64,000 bases of DNA from Gracilariopsis chorda (Eukaryota > Rhodophyta > Florideophyceae > Gracilariales > Gracilariaceae), in contig NBIV01000038.1 in assembly GCA_003194525.1 (NCBI GenBank), positions 1 to 64,000 of the forward strand. The letters run 5' to 3'. Below are positions 49,313-60,400 of this stretch, in pieces. A program made the translations under genes and the position numbers. Within the stretch, counting starts at the first letter, position 1. Each line of letters begins with the position of its first letter. The notes beneath the pieces were generated by a model. That model was not told where the DNA came from. It saw only the letters and a program-made list of their open reading frames with translations, and ran no database searches.

Positions 49313-51358
49313 CTAGTCCAGTGACTCTTTCTCAATGAGCGTCTTCTTCTTTAACTTCAACTCGTGTTGCAGAGAGATTAACCTGTAGTCAATATCATCC
49401 AGAACTTCTTGAATCTTCTTAATCTCTGTCTCAGAACGAGCAACAACTCGCATGTAAGTGCTAAGTACTCCTTCGTAATCAAGCCCTTCGTCCAATTTAG
49501 GAACATTTTCGCCAGGTTTCTCCTCGTGCCTTTCGGCCTCATTGCGCTGATGATTGATCAAAGCTTTCAGCCTCTTCCGGTGCGAACCCCGTCTTCTCGT
49601 AAGAAACTCGATTTCTCTTTCAATTCGGAGTACATCAAGCAACCCGTCAACCAGTTTCTTTCCAATCATGTCATTCTTCTCCAAATTTGCAATGAGTTTC
49701 ATAGAAACATTATACAACAAAGGAACTTCAACATCCTTCTTGACATACTCAGTAACAACCAAGCGGCATCGCTCCTTGGATGCAACGTGAACATGATAGT
49801 CAGTGAGCGACCTCATATCGCTAGGTCGTGGCTGTATCACTGTTGCCTTGCCTTTCTGTTCGCCGCCACCCACCGTTTTCAGATTGTGATACCACAATGC
49901 CTCACTCTCAACTTCTGTGCGAGAGCTTTGCGCAGTATCGTGAAAGACAAAAACGTCAATGTCTTGGTCTTCCAAATTATGAAGTACATACTGCGCAGTC
50001 CTGCGAAACATGACTGTCGCAAGAAGCTTCTCGTCCACTTTTGAGCATGAAATGACTCTCTCCATCGAAGACGTCGATGTAGCCGAGCCACGGCAACCCG
50101 TATAACGCCTGAGAGTGTTGAGGATTCGTTCTCCTTTCATGAGAAACTTCAAGGTAAACGAGTGCGTTGATTCAATATCGGGAGACGAGAACAATCCGTA
50201 TCCCGGTTCCAGATGCCTACTAGTTGTGTTCCGAACGTAAAGGTCCAGGAAACATTGGTCGATGCCTGCGCGGTAGTAGTGAATTAGGCCACTTTCACAA
50301 TGCTCTTCAAACAAAGCAATTCTTGCGCAGCCACCCTCCTTCAACGACAATTTGGTTGTCGCAAGAACTGCGCGGTGAGAATTATAATATGCCTCAATGG
50401 AAGCTTGAGACGTGGTAGTGCTGCCATTCTTAAACAGATTGTCGATATCAGACAATTCGCTGGACCCGGAACCATCCTCTTCATCTCTCTCCGGCTCATT
50501 CTTCGCACTTGACGCATCGCTGTCCATGGCTTGACCTTCGTCCCCAGACCCTTGCTCTTTTGAATACATTTTCGTCTTTGGAAAGTTCTGGAACATTTGG
50601 CTTTGAATCGTTACTTCCACATCTTCTATGTCACAAGAGAGAGGATTCCTAATCGTTACGAAACATTTAATGCGCATATTTCGGTGGATTCCGTAGCTAG
50701 GAGCTCCATCAGCTGGAGAGATCACGTACGAGGTCCCAAAGGGAGCGCCACTTACAATTTGTGTGTAGGACACGCTGACTTCGCCAGGACCAGAGCCACT
50801 AGTAACAATTGTGATGCTGTAGTTGCCCTTGGTATCGAGATCAAACCCCTTTGAGGTGGTGAACTTCTTGAGCTCGGCTGACGCACGGCTTTCCCTGAAG
50901 CTAATTGAGGTAACATTGTCGATATTGTGAGCCGATACCTTTGCGTCACGCAGCAAGAGTACGCTGGTCTTTTCGGCGTCACCTGCTCCGTGATGCCTTA
51001 AGCCGATCAGATGACCCTCAGTGCAGTCATCTCCCATGGAAACCTGGACAAAGGCACCCTGCTGCTCGGTGACCAGGTCCTCCCAAGCGTTTTCTGACCT
51101 TAGATTGAAATTGTCCGCAGAAGAGAAGAACGAGGATGGAAAGGTGATGCATGGGATGTTTCCACGGCTGTCGAAAACCTGCAGGGAATCGACGACGCGC
51201 TGCATCTGTTTCTTGGGTACAGTGAAGTAGAGCTTCTCGGAATCGACGACGGCTGCTTTCCGCGTGACTTGAAGGAATCCATCACGAGAGATAATCAGAG
51301 ACTTGGGTAGAATCTCCTTGGGAACGGCAGCGGCACCGTTCGTATCGGACGTTGTCAT
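49313..51358 (-). CDS. DUF4139-like protein with C-terminal coiled coil
   Basis: 681 codons from the ATG at 51358 (MTTSDTNGAAAVPKEIL); the frame opens 36 codons earlier at a TTG without conserved sequence. The segment SVSYTQIVSGAPFGTSYVIS followed by FVTIRNPLSCDIEDVEVTIQS resembles the strand pattern of DUF4139 proteins (SY-V-GA-W-PSY, N-TG-DW-DV-L). The late RRTAQYVLHNLEDQDIDVFVF fits their last beta domain. An acidic, Ser-rich insert lies between. The C-terminal 120 residues are Lys/Glu/Arg-rich heptads ending with KIQEVLDDIDYRLISLQHEL. No membrane segment. The similarity is remote and the function unknown. Confidence 0.6.
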   Translation of the reverse strand: MTTSDTNGAAAVPKEILPKSLIISRDGFLQVTRKAAVVDSEKLYFTVPKKQMQRVVDSLQVFDSRGNIPCITFPSSFFSSADNFNLRSENAWEDLVTEQQGAFVQVSMGDDCTEGHLIGLRHHGAGDAEKTSVLLLRDAKVSAHNIDNVTSISFRESRASAELKKFTTSKGFDLDTKGNYSITIVTSGSGPGEVSVSYTQIVSGAPFGTSYVISPADGAPSYGIHRNMRIKCFVTIRNPLSCDIEDVEVTIQSQMFQNFPKTKMYSKEQGSGDEGQAMDSDASSAKNEPERDEEDGSGSSELSDIDNLFKNGSTTTSQASIEAYYNSHRAVLATTKLSLKEGGCARIALFEEHCESGLIHYYRAGIDQCFLDLYVRNTTSRHLEPGYGLFSSPDIESTHSFTLKFLMKGERILNTLRRYTGCRGSATSTSSMERVISCSKVDEKLLATVMFRRTAQYVLHNLEDQDIDVFVFHDTAQSSRTEVESEALWYHNLKTVGGGEQKGKATVIQPRPSDMRSLTDYHVHVASKERCRLVVTEYVKKDVEVPLLYNVSMKLIANLEKNDMIGKKLVDGLLDVLRIEREIEFLTRRRGSHRKRLKALINHQRNEAERHEEKPGENVPKLDEGLDYEGVLSTYMRVVARSETEIKKIQEVLDDIDYRLISLQHELKLKKKTLIEKESLD

Positions 51359-52723
51359 GTTGCTCGATTCTAAGCGCTTTCGGAAAAGAATGAGGGAAGA
51401 GTAAGATGCGAAGTAGATGAGATGCGGCCAAAGGTGAATGCAGCTTAAACGTAGCTTGCCAACCAAAGACGAAGCGATCTGCTTCGTTGTTTCATACTAG
51501 ACAGCCGAAATCTCAGTTGGCAAACGCCCCGCTCTCTCCCATGTGGTATTGAGGGACGCAGCCTGCGGCTGTCTCCACTACCACTCGGGATTTCCAACAT
51601 CAAATATCTACGAACTCTTTGGAGATGCCTGCGTTTTCTCTTTTGGGCAGTACACCCACGACACGTCAGCTTCATGGACTCATAGGAAAGCTGGTTTCAC
51701 GAATTCCAAACCCTTCACAAGAACAGTTGGCAAATCTCCTGAAAGCTCCGCATCGCTGTGTATTTGACAAAGAATGACAGAGCCAAAAATTTTCGTTGGC
51801 GTTTTCCCAGGTCTCATAAGATTGCGCTTTTGCGGGTACACTTGTATACTATCATGATGCCTCTGCGGTGAAGGGGAGCTCAAACTCAATCCCAAGCCGT
51901 CTGGGCAAAACCAAAAACAGGGTAGCAATCTAACCCTTCAATCAAGAACCATCCTAGTCTAACCCCATGCACGCTGCGTGTGATTTTTCAATCACGCAGC
52001 GCGGAGCGTAAAAACCCGTGATAAATGCTCCTGGCGTGTCTGGCGTGCACTCAAAAGAACACCTCGGCGTGCACTGCACGACAAGTGAGAGTAATTTCTC
52101 TCTGCAATCGCGCAGTGCATACCGCAGCGCATGCAAAGTATCAAATGGCCTGGTGGGTTCGGACCACAGGTGCGAGGCGCACGGTAGTCCGGAGTGCTGC
52201 TGAGGTCCACGGCGGACAAGCAGACACAAGGTCGATGCGCTGTTGAGGTCCCTACGGACAAACAGACGCGGAGTAGCACGGCAGGCGCGGAAAAGCGCGG
52301 ACGTACAGAAGAAGAAGTCGGAAGACAGTTGTAGAATAGTTCGTTGTTGTTTTAGTCGGGAGCTATTGCACTCTCAACAACTACTTAAGTATTGCAGTAA
52401 CAGTAGACTACATGCACATACAATGTATATGTCCTACACATTATCGTAGACCCTCATTGCGCAGATTAGACGACCAATAATGTCAGTATACATTACAATC
52501 AGTCCTACAAAGCATCATTATCACTTCATCTCCGTCACCGTGTGACGTAGCATGCAGATGTACAATCTGGTACATCTCTACAGCACGCGTGCATGAATCT
52601 TCAGTAGCACAAGAACCTTCTCCTCCCAACCACACGACACCCAATCACGTAGATATTCCACCTAAAGTGTGTGATTGAACTTTCTCTTCACGCAAAGCAC
52701 GCCGACAACCAAACACTGCGCGT
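51359..52723. other. Intergenic region, nothing recognised
   Basis: Contains the presumed promoter of the 51358 gene. The rest, up to the solo LTR, shows short frames only. Confidence 0.5.
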
Positions 52724-52728
52724 CTAGT

Positions 52729-53560
52729 TGTGGTGCAATGCCTCAAAGTGGAAAAACACCGAAAGACGTCTGGGATCTTCCTCTCACGAGGTGAAACCAG
52801 TTGGGTAGAGCCCTCCCGGAGGTGTCACGGTGAAGCCGGTTTGTAAGACCAGGGACACCTGTCGCGACTTGTGCAGGGAGGTGAAGGCGAGGAATCGGTA
52901 TCCGCGTGAGCAGGGTGTGATCCTCAGTAGAGGTATGTTTCCACGTGAGTGGGGAAGTGTGAGCGGGTGCACACAGGAGGGCCACGGGAAGCGGGATGTA
53001 CTACTCTGTAAGGGGGAAAGGAGGAGAGTGAAGGGAGAGGAGGAAGAGTTTGCGAGGGTGAGTTGCGAGAGCGACGAACAAATAAGGCAATGCCGGTGGA
53101 CAGGACTCCCTATACAGGGCGAAACACCAATGTGATTGGAACAATTATACTCCCAAGGATTGGCCTCTTTAGATGTGCAAGGGGGTTAGATGTCCCGTGG
53201 TTTACGGCGTTTCCCTCCAAGGAGGAATAGAGCACGCGCGCAAGCGGTAACAACTAGAGCCAACTCCCCAGGTTGGGGTCCCTTGTTGGGGAAGGTTTAC
53301 TGTTGCGACGGCAGTGCGCCGTCGCAATAAGTACTACCTTCCCAGAAATGGGTGTGAAAATAATAAATAAAATCAATTAAAATAGTCCACATTTCGTGGC
53401 AACATCCACTACTGTGGCCAACCGCCAATTGACCCAAAACCATTTCCCACGTGTCCATACCCACCATTGTGGGGCGTAGTTCATATACACGCTACACAAC
53501 CCATAATATCGGGAAAACGACCAAGTACCAGGAATCCCTCCCTGAGGGCGTCGCACGTCA
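52729..53560 (-). repeat. Solo LTR of the copy A subfamily
   Basis: 832 bp, starting TGTGGTGCAATG and ending GCACGTCA on the plus strand, flanked on both sides by CTAGT (52724-52728 and 53561-53565). It is closely similar to the copy A LTR (3417-4243) along its length. No internal sequence follows, so the body was lost by LTR-LTR recombination. Confidence 0.93.
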
Positions 53561-53751
53561 CTAGTCAAGTGATTTTACATTGCCGTGGAGACGCCTTTAC
53601 ATGCTATAATACGTGTTCGTCAAGGTCCAACAAGTAAACGGAACACCGTGCTTCATCCTCACAATATACATTTCCCGTTTTACCTGCTTCAAGCCCAAGC
53701 TTAGAGCTTACGACTTGTGCTCTATCCGTCACCTTAAAAGATATCAAACCT

Positions 53752-54631
53752 TGAAGTGCAATCCTCAAGGAGGAAGACTCAGCGATGTCCTGTGGACTTG
53801 ATGTTTTTGCCGCTTTCGCGTGTTAATGATTACTACCGCTATTAGCGGGTGTCTCACCCCTCAGCGGATCCGCACTGTGCGCCAGGTGCACACCTGTGCA
53901 TGCGCCGTGTGCCGCCCAAGGCGTGAGTGGACCACGTGTGACACGGATAGTCAAGAGGAGGTTGGCACCACGGTGTGGGCATTTAGTTAACTTATATTTA
54001 TTATTTATTAATTACTACACTATATAGTGGCTCGGCGACCTCGCCCTGACACTGAGTAAACCTCCCCAACCAGGGTTCTTGGCTCTAAGTCTTTTCCGCT
54101 TTCGCGAGTCTTCTACACTCCTCGGAGGTAAAGCCGCGTTACTAACGGTAGACCTATCCACCCTGCGTCACTAGGAGTATCACCGCCTTGGGCACTTGTC
54201 ACTTAATTCACCACCGCCGTGTTCTCGCCCCTGTATAGGGTTTCTTTGTACCGTTTTCCGTGGTCCCGTTGGCCCACACCCCTGTCGCCCCCAGTCGGGC
54301 ATCTCCCGTATTTCCCTTACCCCACTCTCGTGGTTCCTACCCCTTTGTGTGGTTGCTCGTCACCGCTGACGCGTGTCTCTCGTGCCGGTATCCCGTGACG
54401 TCTTCCCCCCACTTACGTGGACTCGTACTCCTTGGAAGGGCTGTTTTCCCATTCGTGGTGATCCTAATCCTACCGTTTCAACTCTCCCCGCTTGGCGTGA
54501 GGGTGAGCCTCGGCTTTACAAACCGACTTCGTCGTGCTCATCCGGAGAGGCTCCGTTCGCTGTGTTGCCCTCGTGAGAGGAAGATTCCGAACGTCTTCGT
54601 GTGTTGTCCCGCCCTCGGTCATTGCACTACA
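53752..54631 (+). repeat. 5' LTR of copy C
   Basis: 880 bp, TGAAGTGCAATCC to ATTGCACTACA. Related to but clearly diverged from the solo and copy A LTRs. A TATATAG at 54021 could be the promoter. Confidence 0.88.
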
Positions 54632-54639
54632 CTATCTTG

Positions 54640-56244
54640 ATGGATGACAACGTCCCGGGGGAGGCCGCTGCTGTCTCGCAAAAAGCGAAGCGCGAGAAGA
54701 AAGATTCTACCCGCCGCACTCGTAAGAAGCAGCCCAAGCACGATCCCGACTCGTCGGATTCCTCCCTGTCTTCACAGGATTCTCACCATTCAGATGGTTC
54801 GGTGTCGTCGGATTCTTCGTCGGACGATGATCGTCGCCGACGCCCGTCCCATTCTAAACGGTCTTCTTCCACCCAAGGTGGGATTCGCCCCCGGAGAAAG
54901 GGAAGGAAACACTTAGAATTGAGGGAGCTCAAATGTACTAATCCCCTCTACAAGAGGTTGGTATCGTACCGATATTATCGGCTTGAGGACTCCTCATTGG
55001 ATCGTACACCCCGTGGTACGGGTAAGGTGAAGGACTGCATAAAGCGTATGCAGCTTTCCCTTCGTAACCAGTCCTTTTCTGGAGAGGATCCCATATTGGC
55101 GTTGGACTTCCTCGGAAGGTTCGTTTCCGAAGCGGACATACTTGGTATGAACGAAGGACAGGCGTTCATTGCCTTATCGTATTTTCTACGTGGCCTCGCC
55201 GAGGATCAATACAACTCTGTAAGAGGTTCTTCCCGAGCCTCCGAAGGAGGTGTAACGTGCTGGCCAGAAGCGGTTCAGTATCTCTTGCGATCCTACGCGA
55301 CGAACAACGCTATTCAGGCGGCTATTCTCGCTTTACGCGATACCCGCCAGAAATCTGGAGAGCCGGAAACCGAATTCTTGGTACGCCTTAATAAGGCTTT
55401 CCACAGGTGTGGCAATGTTTACTCCTCTGGAGAGCGCTGCACCATGTACATCGATGGATTGGATCCGGCAATCCGTACGCTGGTGGCCCGATATCGGGAG
55501 GATCGTCGTAACACCACCTACCTGGAGTTGATCCAACACGCGCAAGCGGAAGGTGATGCACTTCGAGCTCGTATCCCTGCATCGAATTTTCGTCCCGCCA
55601 AGGCGTTGATGATGGAAGCCAGTTCACCATCTTTATCGCTAGCAGCGAGTGAACGCCCTTCAAGGGACTACGATAACGTTTACCTCGCTCAGGCCGGTGC
55701 TCAGTCTATTCCGACAACGGAACTGCCGTCCACGACGGATGCGTCCTACGACACAGCTCAGGAGAATTCCCTGCTGTATGTTGACGGACCCCGTGTTCAC
55801 GGACCTCGCATCCCCTATTCGAATGGTGCCCTCCGGCAGAGTCGTCCCGGATGGAAAGATACCCGCCCAGCGGTGAGACACACGGATGCTCGTTCCGGTC
55901 AGCCGCCCCCACGCTCTGGGGTCATATGCCACATATGTTACGAACACGGTCACATTTCACCGGACTGCATCCTTACTTTGAGAGAAGTAACCCGAGTGAT
56001 CGGTAACTATGAAGCCCTTACTCCAGCGTAGAAGCAGACCGTTCCGATTGCCTCGTACTTACGAGCGATGACGGACTTCCCCCGGAATATCCCGGATACG
56101 AACCCGCGACACGCGTTGCTTTCCCCTGCTGAGCAGGTCACTAACCCCCGTCTTGTTCGACAAGACACCCCCGCTAGCGCTCCACTGCTAGTGGTTCAGG
56201 ATTCTGCAACCTCGCCTCAGGCGGAACGGGCTCAGGAAAACTGA
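54640..56244 (+). pseudogene. gag: Gag of copy C, N-terminally truncated and with an amber codon
   Basis: Starts at ATG 54640 (MDDNVPGEAA), which corresponds to an internal site of copy A gag (MDKPSPGD), so about 175 N-terminal residues are absent. A Ser/Asp-rich basic stretch, the gag core (CIKRMQLSLRNQSFSGEDP) and the zinc knuckle CHICYEHGHISPDC are intact. TAG at 56029-56031 stands where copy A has GAG (ALTPEEK). Beyond it the same frame continues 71 codons to AAC-TGA at the frameshift junction. Confidence 0.88.
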
Positions 56245-56275
56245 TTTCGGGAGTCTTTCCTACGAGAGAGGCGCC
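56235..56275 (+). promoter_or_regulatory. Putative -1 frameshift site with hairpin, copy C
   Basis: G-GAA-AAC at 56235-56241, then TGA. The pol frame is -1. Hairpin TCTTTC-CTAC-GAGAGA follows, with paired changes relative to TCTCCC/GGGAGA of copy A. Confidence 0.58.
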
Positions 56276-57410
56276 CTCAGAGTTGAGGTTGAAGGCGCCC
56301 GAGGCGTCACTGCCTCGCTCCCCGGTCAAAATCCTTACTAGGAAACAGGCCGTCTCAGACGTGAACTCTGAACACTTTAGTGTTCTGCGTCGACCGTGGA
56401 AACGTGTTCGAAACAACAGGTTCCCGGACAGAGTTTTGGTAAGGGCCAAGAGAAACTACAAGGTATATGCTGACCTTGGCCTTTCCACCCAGTTTATGGT
56501 GCGAGTTCTCACTGTTTTGGACACAGGTGCAGGCCCGAACTTCATCGTTGAGTCGCTCCTGCCACCGTCGTTGCAGTCTCAGATCCGCCATGGCGTGATA
56601 CCAGATGTCGCGGATGCGAATGATAACCGGTTATCAACGGTTGGGACAATCGACCTGGTCGTGCGCCTTGGCTCCTTTCTTGTGAAACTCAACTTTATTG
56701 TTTGTCGGAAACTTGCCGCCCCTTTGATCTTGGGATGCGACTTCTGTGACAGATTCCTCGATGCCATCAGGCCCCGTCTAAGACGTGTGGAAATGGAAGA
56801 CGGCTCCTCCGTTCCGATCGTACGTCGTCCTCTACGACATGCCTCGAAGAAGCACGTTCCATTACCTGCTGAGCAGGAACCCCCACCGGCTTCCCGGGAT
56901 TCTACAAAGCTCCGCGTTGCCGCCTCTGTCCAACTTCCACCGGAATCTCAAGTTTGGGTACGATTCACTTCCCTTCAACACGGTTTACGAGTAATTCAAC
57001 CCCTTTCATCCTTATATGATAGGTATCAACTCGCCGTGGCGAATGGAGTAGCTCAAATTGAGCCCGACAAACCGTTCAACGTGCTGGTCGCCAATCTAGG
57101 CTCTACGCCCCAGTCACTGGTGAAAAACCAAGTCATTGGTTTGGTAATGCCCCACCCCACCGCGATGGCTCCCACGAGAATGACCGCCGCCGACGTCCTC
57201 GGTCTCGTTCACTCTAAGGAGGGGGAGGACACTGCCGTCCAAATGCCGAAATGCTCGGATGCTAAGCCGGTTCCAACGAGTTACGACCGGATTGATCCCG
57301 TGAAAGAACTCGAGGAACTTGACCTCGGTCATGTGCCGGAATCGCACCGTGAACGTCTCCGTGAGATGCTACGGAATTTCACCACGATGTGGGATGGCTC
57401 CCTAGGGTAG
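56241..57410 (+). CDS. pol: Pol, copy C, first segment: aspartic protease, ending at an amber codon
   Basis: -1 frame relative to gag. Active site TVLDTGAGPNF with the catalytic Asp present, then LAAPLILGCDFCDRF. It runs through the linker, including an internal purine tract at 57216, to TTMWDGSLG and stops at TAG (57408-57410). Copy B has a Thr codon there, and the frame continues uninterrupted from 57411. Confidence 0.88.
   Translation: MISGVFPTREAPSELRLKAPEASLPRSPVKILTRKQAVSDVNSEHFSVLRRPWKRVRNNRFPDRVLVRAKRNYKVYADLGLSTQFMVRVLTVLDTGAGPNFIVESLLPPSLQSQIRHGVIPDVADANDNRLSTVGTIDLVVRLGSFLVKLNFIVCRKLAAPLILGCDFCDRFLDAIRPRLRRVEMEDGSSVPIVRRPLRHASKKHVPLPAEQEPPPASRDSTKLRVAASVQLPPESQVWVRFTSLQHGLRVIQPLSSLYDRYQLAVANGVAQIEPDKPFNVLVANLGSTPQSLVKNQVIGLVMPHPTAMAPTRMTAADVLGLVHSKEGEDTAVQMPKCSDAKPVPTSYDRIDPVKELEELDLGHVPESHRERLREMLRNFTTMWDGSLG
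57216..57229 (+). other. Internal polypurine tract 1, copy C
   Basis: AAGGAGGGGGAGGA, encoding KEGED, at the same place as in copies A and B. Confidence 0.5.
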
Positions 57411-60400
57411 ATTACTACAACGGAGCACCGGATTGACTTGCTACCTGATACCAGGCCGATCGCTCAGCACCCCTATAGGGCAGGCCCTAAAGCTCAAGAA
57501 GAGGAAGAATTCCAAGTGGAAAAGATGCTCCGAGCTGGAGTAATAGAACCGGCTCAGTCGCCGTGGGCATCCCCAGTGGTACTGGCTCCGAAACCTGATG
57601 GATCCTGGCACTTTTGCATCGACTACCGTCGACTGAACGCCGTAACCATCAAGGATGTGTACCCGATCCCACGAATGGATGAGTACATCGATTCACTCGG
57701 AAATGCTACCGTTTTCACGGCTCTAGACGCCAATTGGGGATACTGGCAGGTGCCCGTCAGGGAAAAGGACCGCGACAAGACTGCTTTTGTCTGTCACTCC
57801 GGACTCTACCGTTTCAAACGGATGCCTTTTGGTTTGACCAATGCTCCCGCTACTTTCCAGCGTGCTATCGACATACTACTGGCTCGCTTCAAATGGCGTA
57901 CATGCCTCGTCTACCTGGACGATATCATAGTATTCTCAGATAATCTGAATGACCACCTCACACACGTGAGAGATATCATGACCACGCTACGTGAAGCTGG
58001 AGTTACTCTCAAGTTGAGGAAATGTGAGTTCTTTACAGATACAGTGAAGTATCTGGGCCACATAATCCGCCCTGGGCATGTGATGATCGAGGAAGCTCGA
58101 GTTAAGTCGCTCCGTCAAGCGAAGGAACCCGCCACTCAAACGGAACTACGCTCCTTTCTAGGATTAGTCAACGTCTATGGACGGTTTATCCCGGGTTGTG
58201 GGGATATCTCAGCACCCTTGAACGCGCTCTTGCGGAAAGGCCAACCACCGAAATTGGAACCCTTTACGTCCGTCGAGACGAAGGCGTTTAACTCCCTCAA
58301 GGAGGCTGTAACATCAGCACCGATCTTATCGTTACCGAAACCCGCACTACTGTTTACCGTAGACACGGATGCTAGTGACTACCAAGTAGGTTGCGCTCTC
58401 TTTGAGACAACTCCCGAAGGAGAACGAACCCCTATTGGGTACTGGTCACGCTCACTGAATGTTCACGAGCGGAATTACTCCGTCTCGGAGAAAGAGTGTC
58501 TTGCAGTTGTGTGGGCACTCTCCACTCTCCGCCCCCATCTTATGGGTGTGCACTTCACCGTTTACACGCATCACTCGTCATTACGATGGCTCATGACAGT
58601 CTCTGAACCGTCAGGCCGCTTAATGCGTTGGAGGCTCCGCCTTGCGGAATTCGACTTCGAGGTGATCTACAAGAAGGGCACAAAGAACGCTCAGGCGGAC
58701 GCACTGTCGCGTTTACCCACGGATGGTGAAACTCTACCCGCTGGAGACGAGGACATTCCTTGCTTCGTCGTCGACGGTCAAGAACCGGAGGCCCCGGACC
58801 GTGAACCCGATAACTCGGATAAAGAACCGGAATCGGATGATGAACTGGACGCACTACTCGTCTCGGACGATGCTCAGAAACCCCCACTGGGTAATTTCGT
58901 GCCAATAACCCCGGAGGAGATGGTCAGAGAACAACAAGGTGATCCCTTCTGTACTCAGATTCGCGCCCGACTTAATGGCGGTGCACAACTCCCTTTCGAG
59001 GTAAATGATGTTGGATACCTCGTCATGACGGTTCAAACAACCCCACAGGTAGTGGTACTGCATACTCTACAATCTAGAGTGCTGCACTTGTCGCACTATG
59101 CGAAACTTGGTGGACACGCCGGTGGACGGAAACTTTACCTCACGTTGCGACGGAGTTACTATTGGCCAGGCATGGCTGTGGACTGCTACGCGACTGTGCG
59201 GTCATGCACGGAGTGTGCCAAAAACCGGGTCAAACTCCGGAAGCACTCAACGAAGTTGAAGTTATTTCCAGCACGGGCCCCTCTCGAGTTTGTCGCAATT
59301 GACCTCTTGGGACCGCTGCTCACCACAAAGCGTGGACATAAGTTTTTACTCGTTATCACGGATCGTTTCTCCAAGTTAGTTCGCACCGTACCTTTACGGA
59401 AGATATCTGCTTTCGCGGTGGCGCAAGCCTTCGTCACCCATTGGGTATTTGTCTACGGACCACCGGTTAACATTCTATCCGATAACGGAAAGCAATTCGC
59501 ATCGCGATTCTTTGAGGACGTGTGTCGGATTCTCGATATCAAGAATCTGTTCACAACGACCTACCACCCCCAGTGTAATGGGCAAGTCGAGCGGTTTAAC
59601 CGAACGCTGTTAGCCTCTCTCCGTTCTTACGTTGCTGATCACCCCAAAACATGGGACCTGTACACTGACGCCTTGACGTTTGCGTACAACACACAGGTAC
59701 ACCGTACAACGGGTTTGACTCCATTTGAATTGGTACTTTCGCGTCATCCGCCCGCCGTAGCGCTAGAACCCCAGCCTACGCTGGCAAACTTCCCTTCCGT
59801 GAAGGATTATCGCCAACGATGGAAAGCGTGGCTTACGAAGTTAATCCCGGTCGCCCGGAGCTCCATGTCACGAGCACAGGCCGCGTACAAGCGTGATTTT
59901 GACTCTCGTGTACGAGGTACAGCACCGCCAATTAAGGAGGGTGACTACGTATTCGTCCGTAAGGAGCACTGGAACCCTGATAAGGAGAAACTGCATAAGC
60001 TCTCACCCGTCGCGGACGGTCCCTACAAGGTCATATCAGTGGATAACGACACCTTAGTGGTGGAAATGAACGACGCTCATGAGCGGATTTCCCGCGATCG
60101 CGTTGTTATGGCACCGCCACCCCCCGTAGAGGTTGCTTACCAAGATGAGAACCAACACACCCCAGTGGAACAACCCACATCTGTGGTTAACAGGCCTTCT
60201 GTGTTGCCACACCCCTCAAGGGGACTCTCAGATATACCGTCCTTATCGGAAGCAGGCCCGAATGGCCTTTCTTCTCTAACGCCACTGCGCGGCGTCTATC
60301 CCCGCAGTTTGGGCGCTTCTACCACTCCCCATGCCGCTCCATTTAAGGAGGGGGAGGAGAACCCTAACTCTCGTCAAGAGACCGAAACCGCTTCGTCGCG

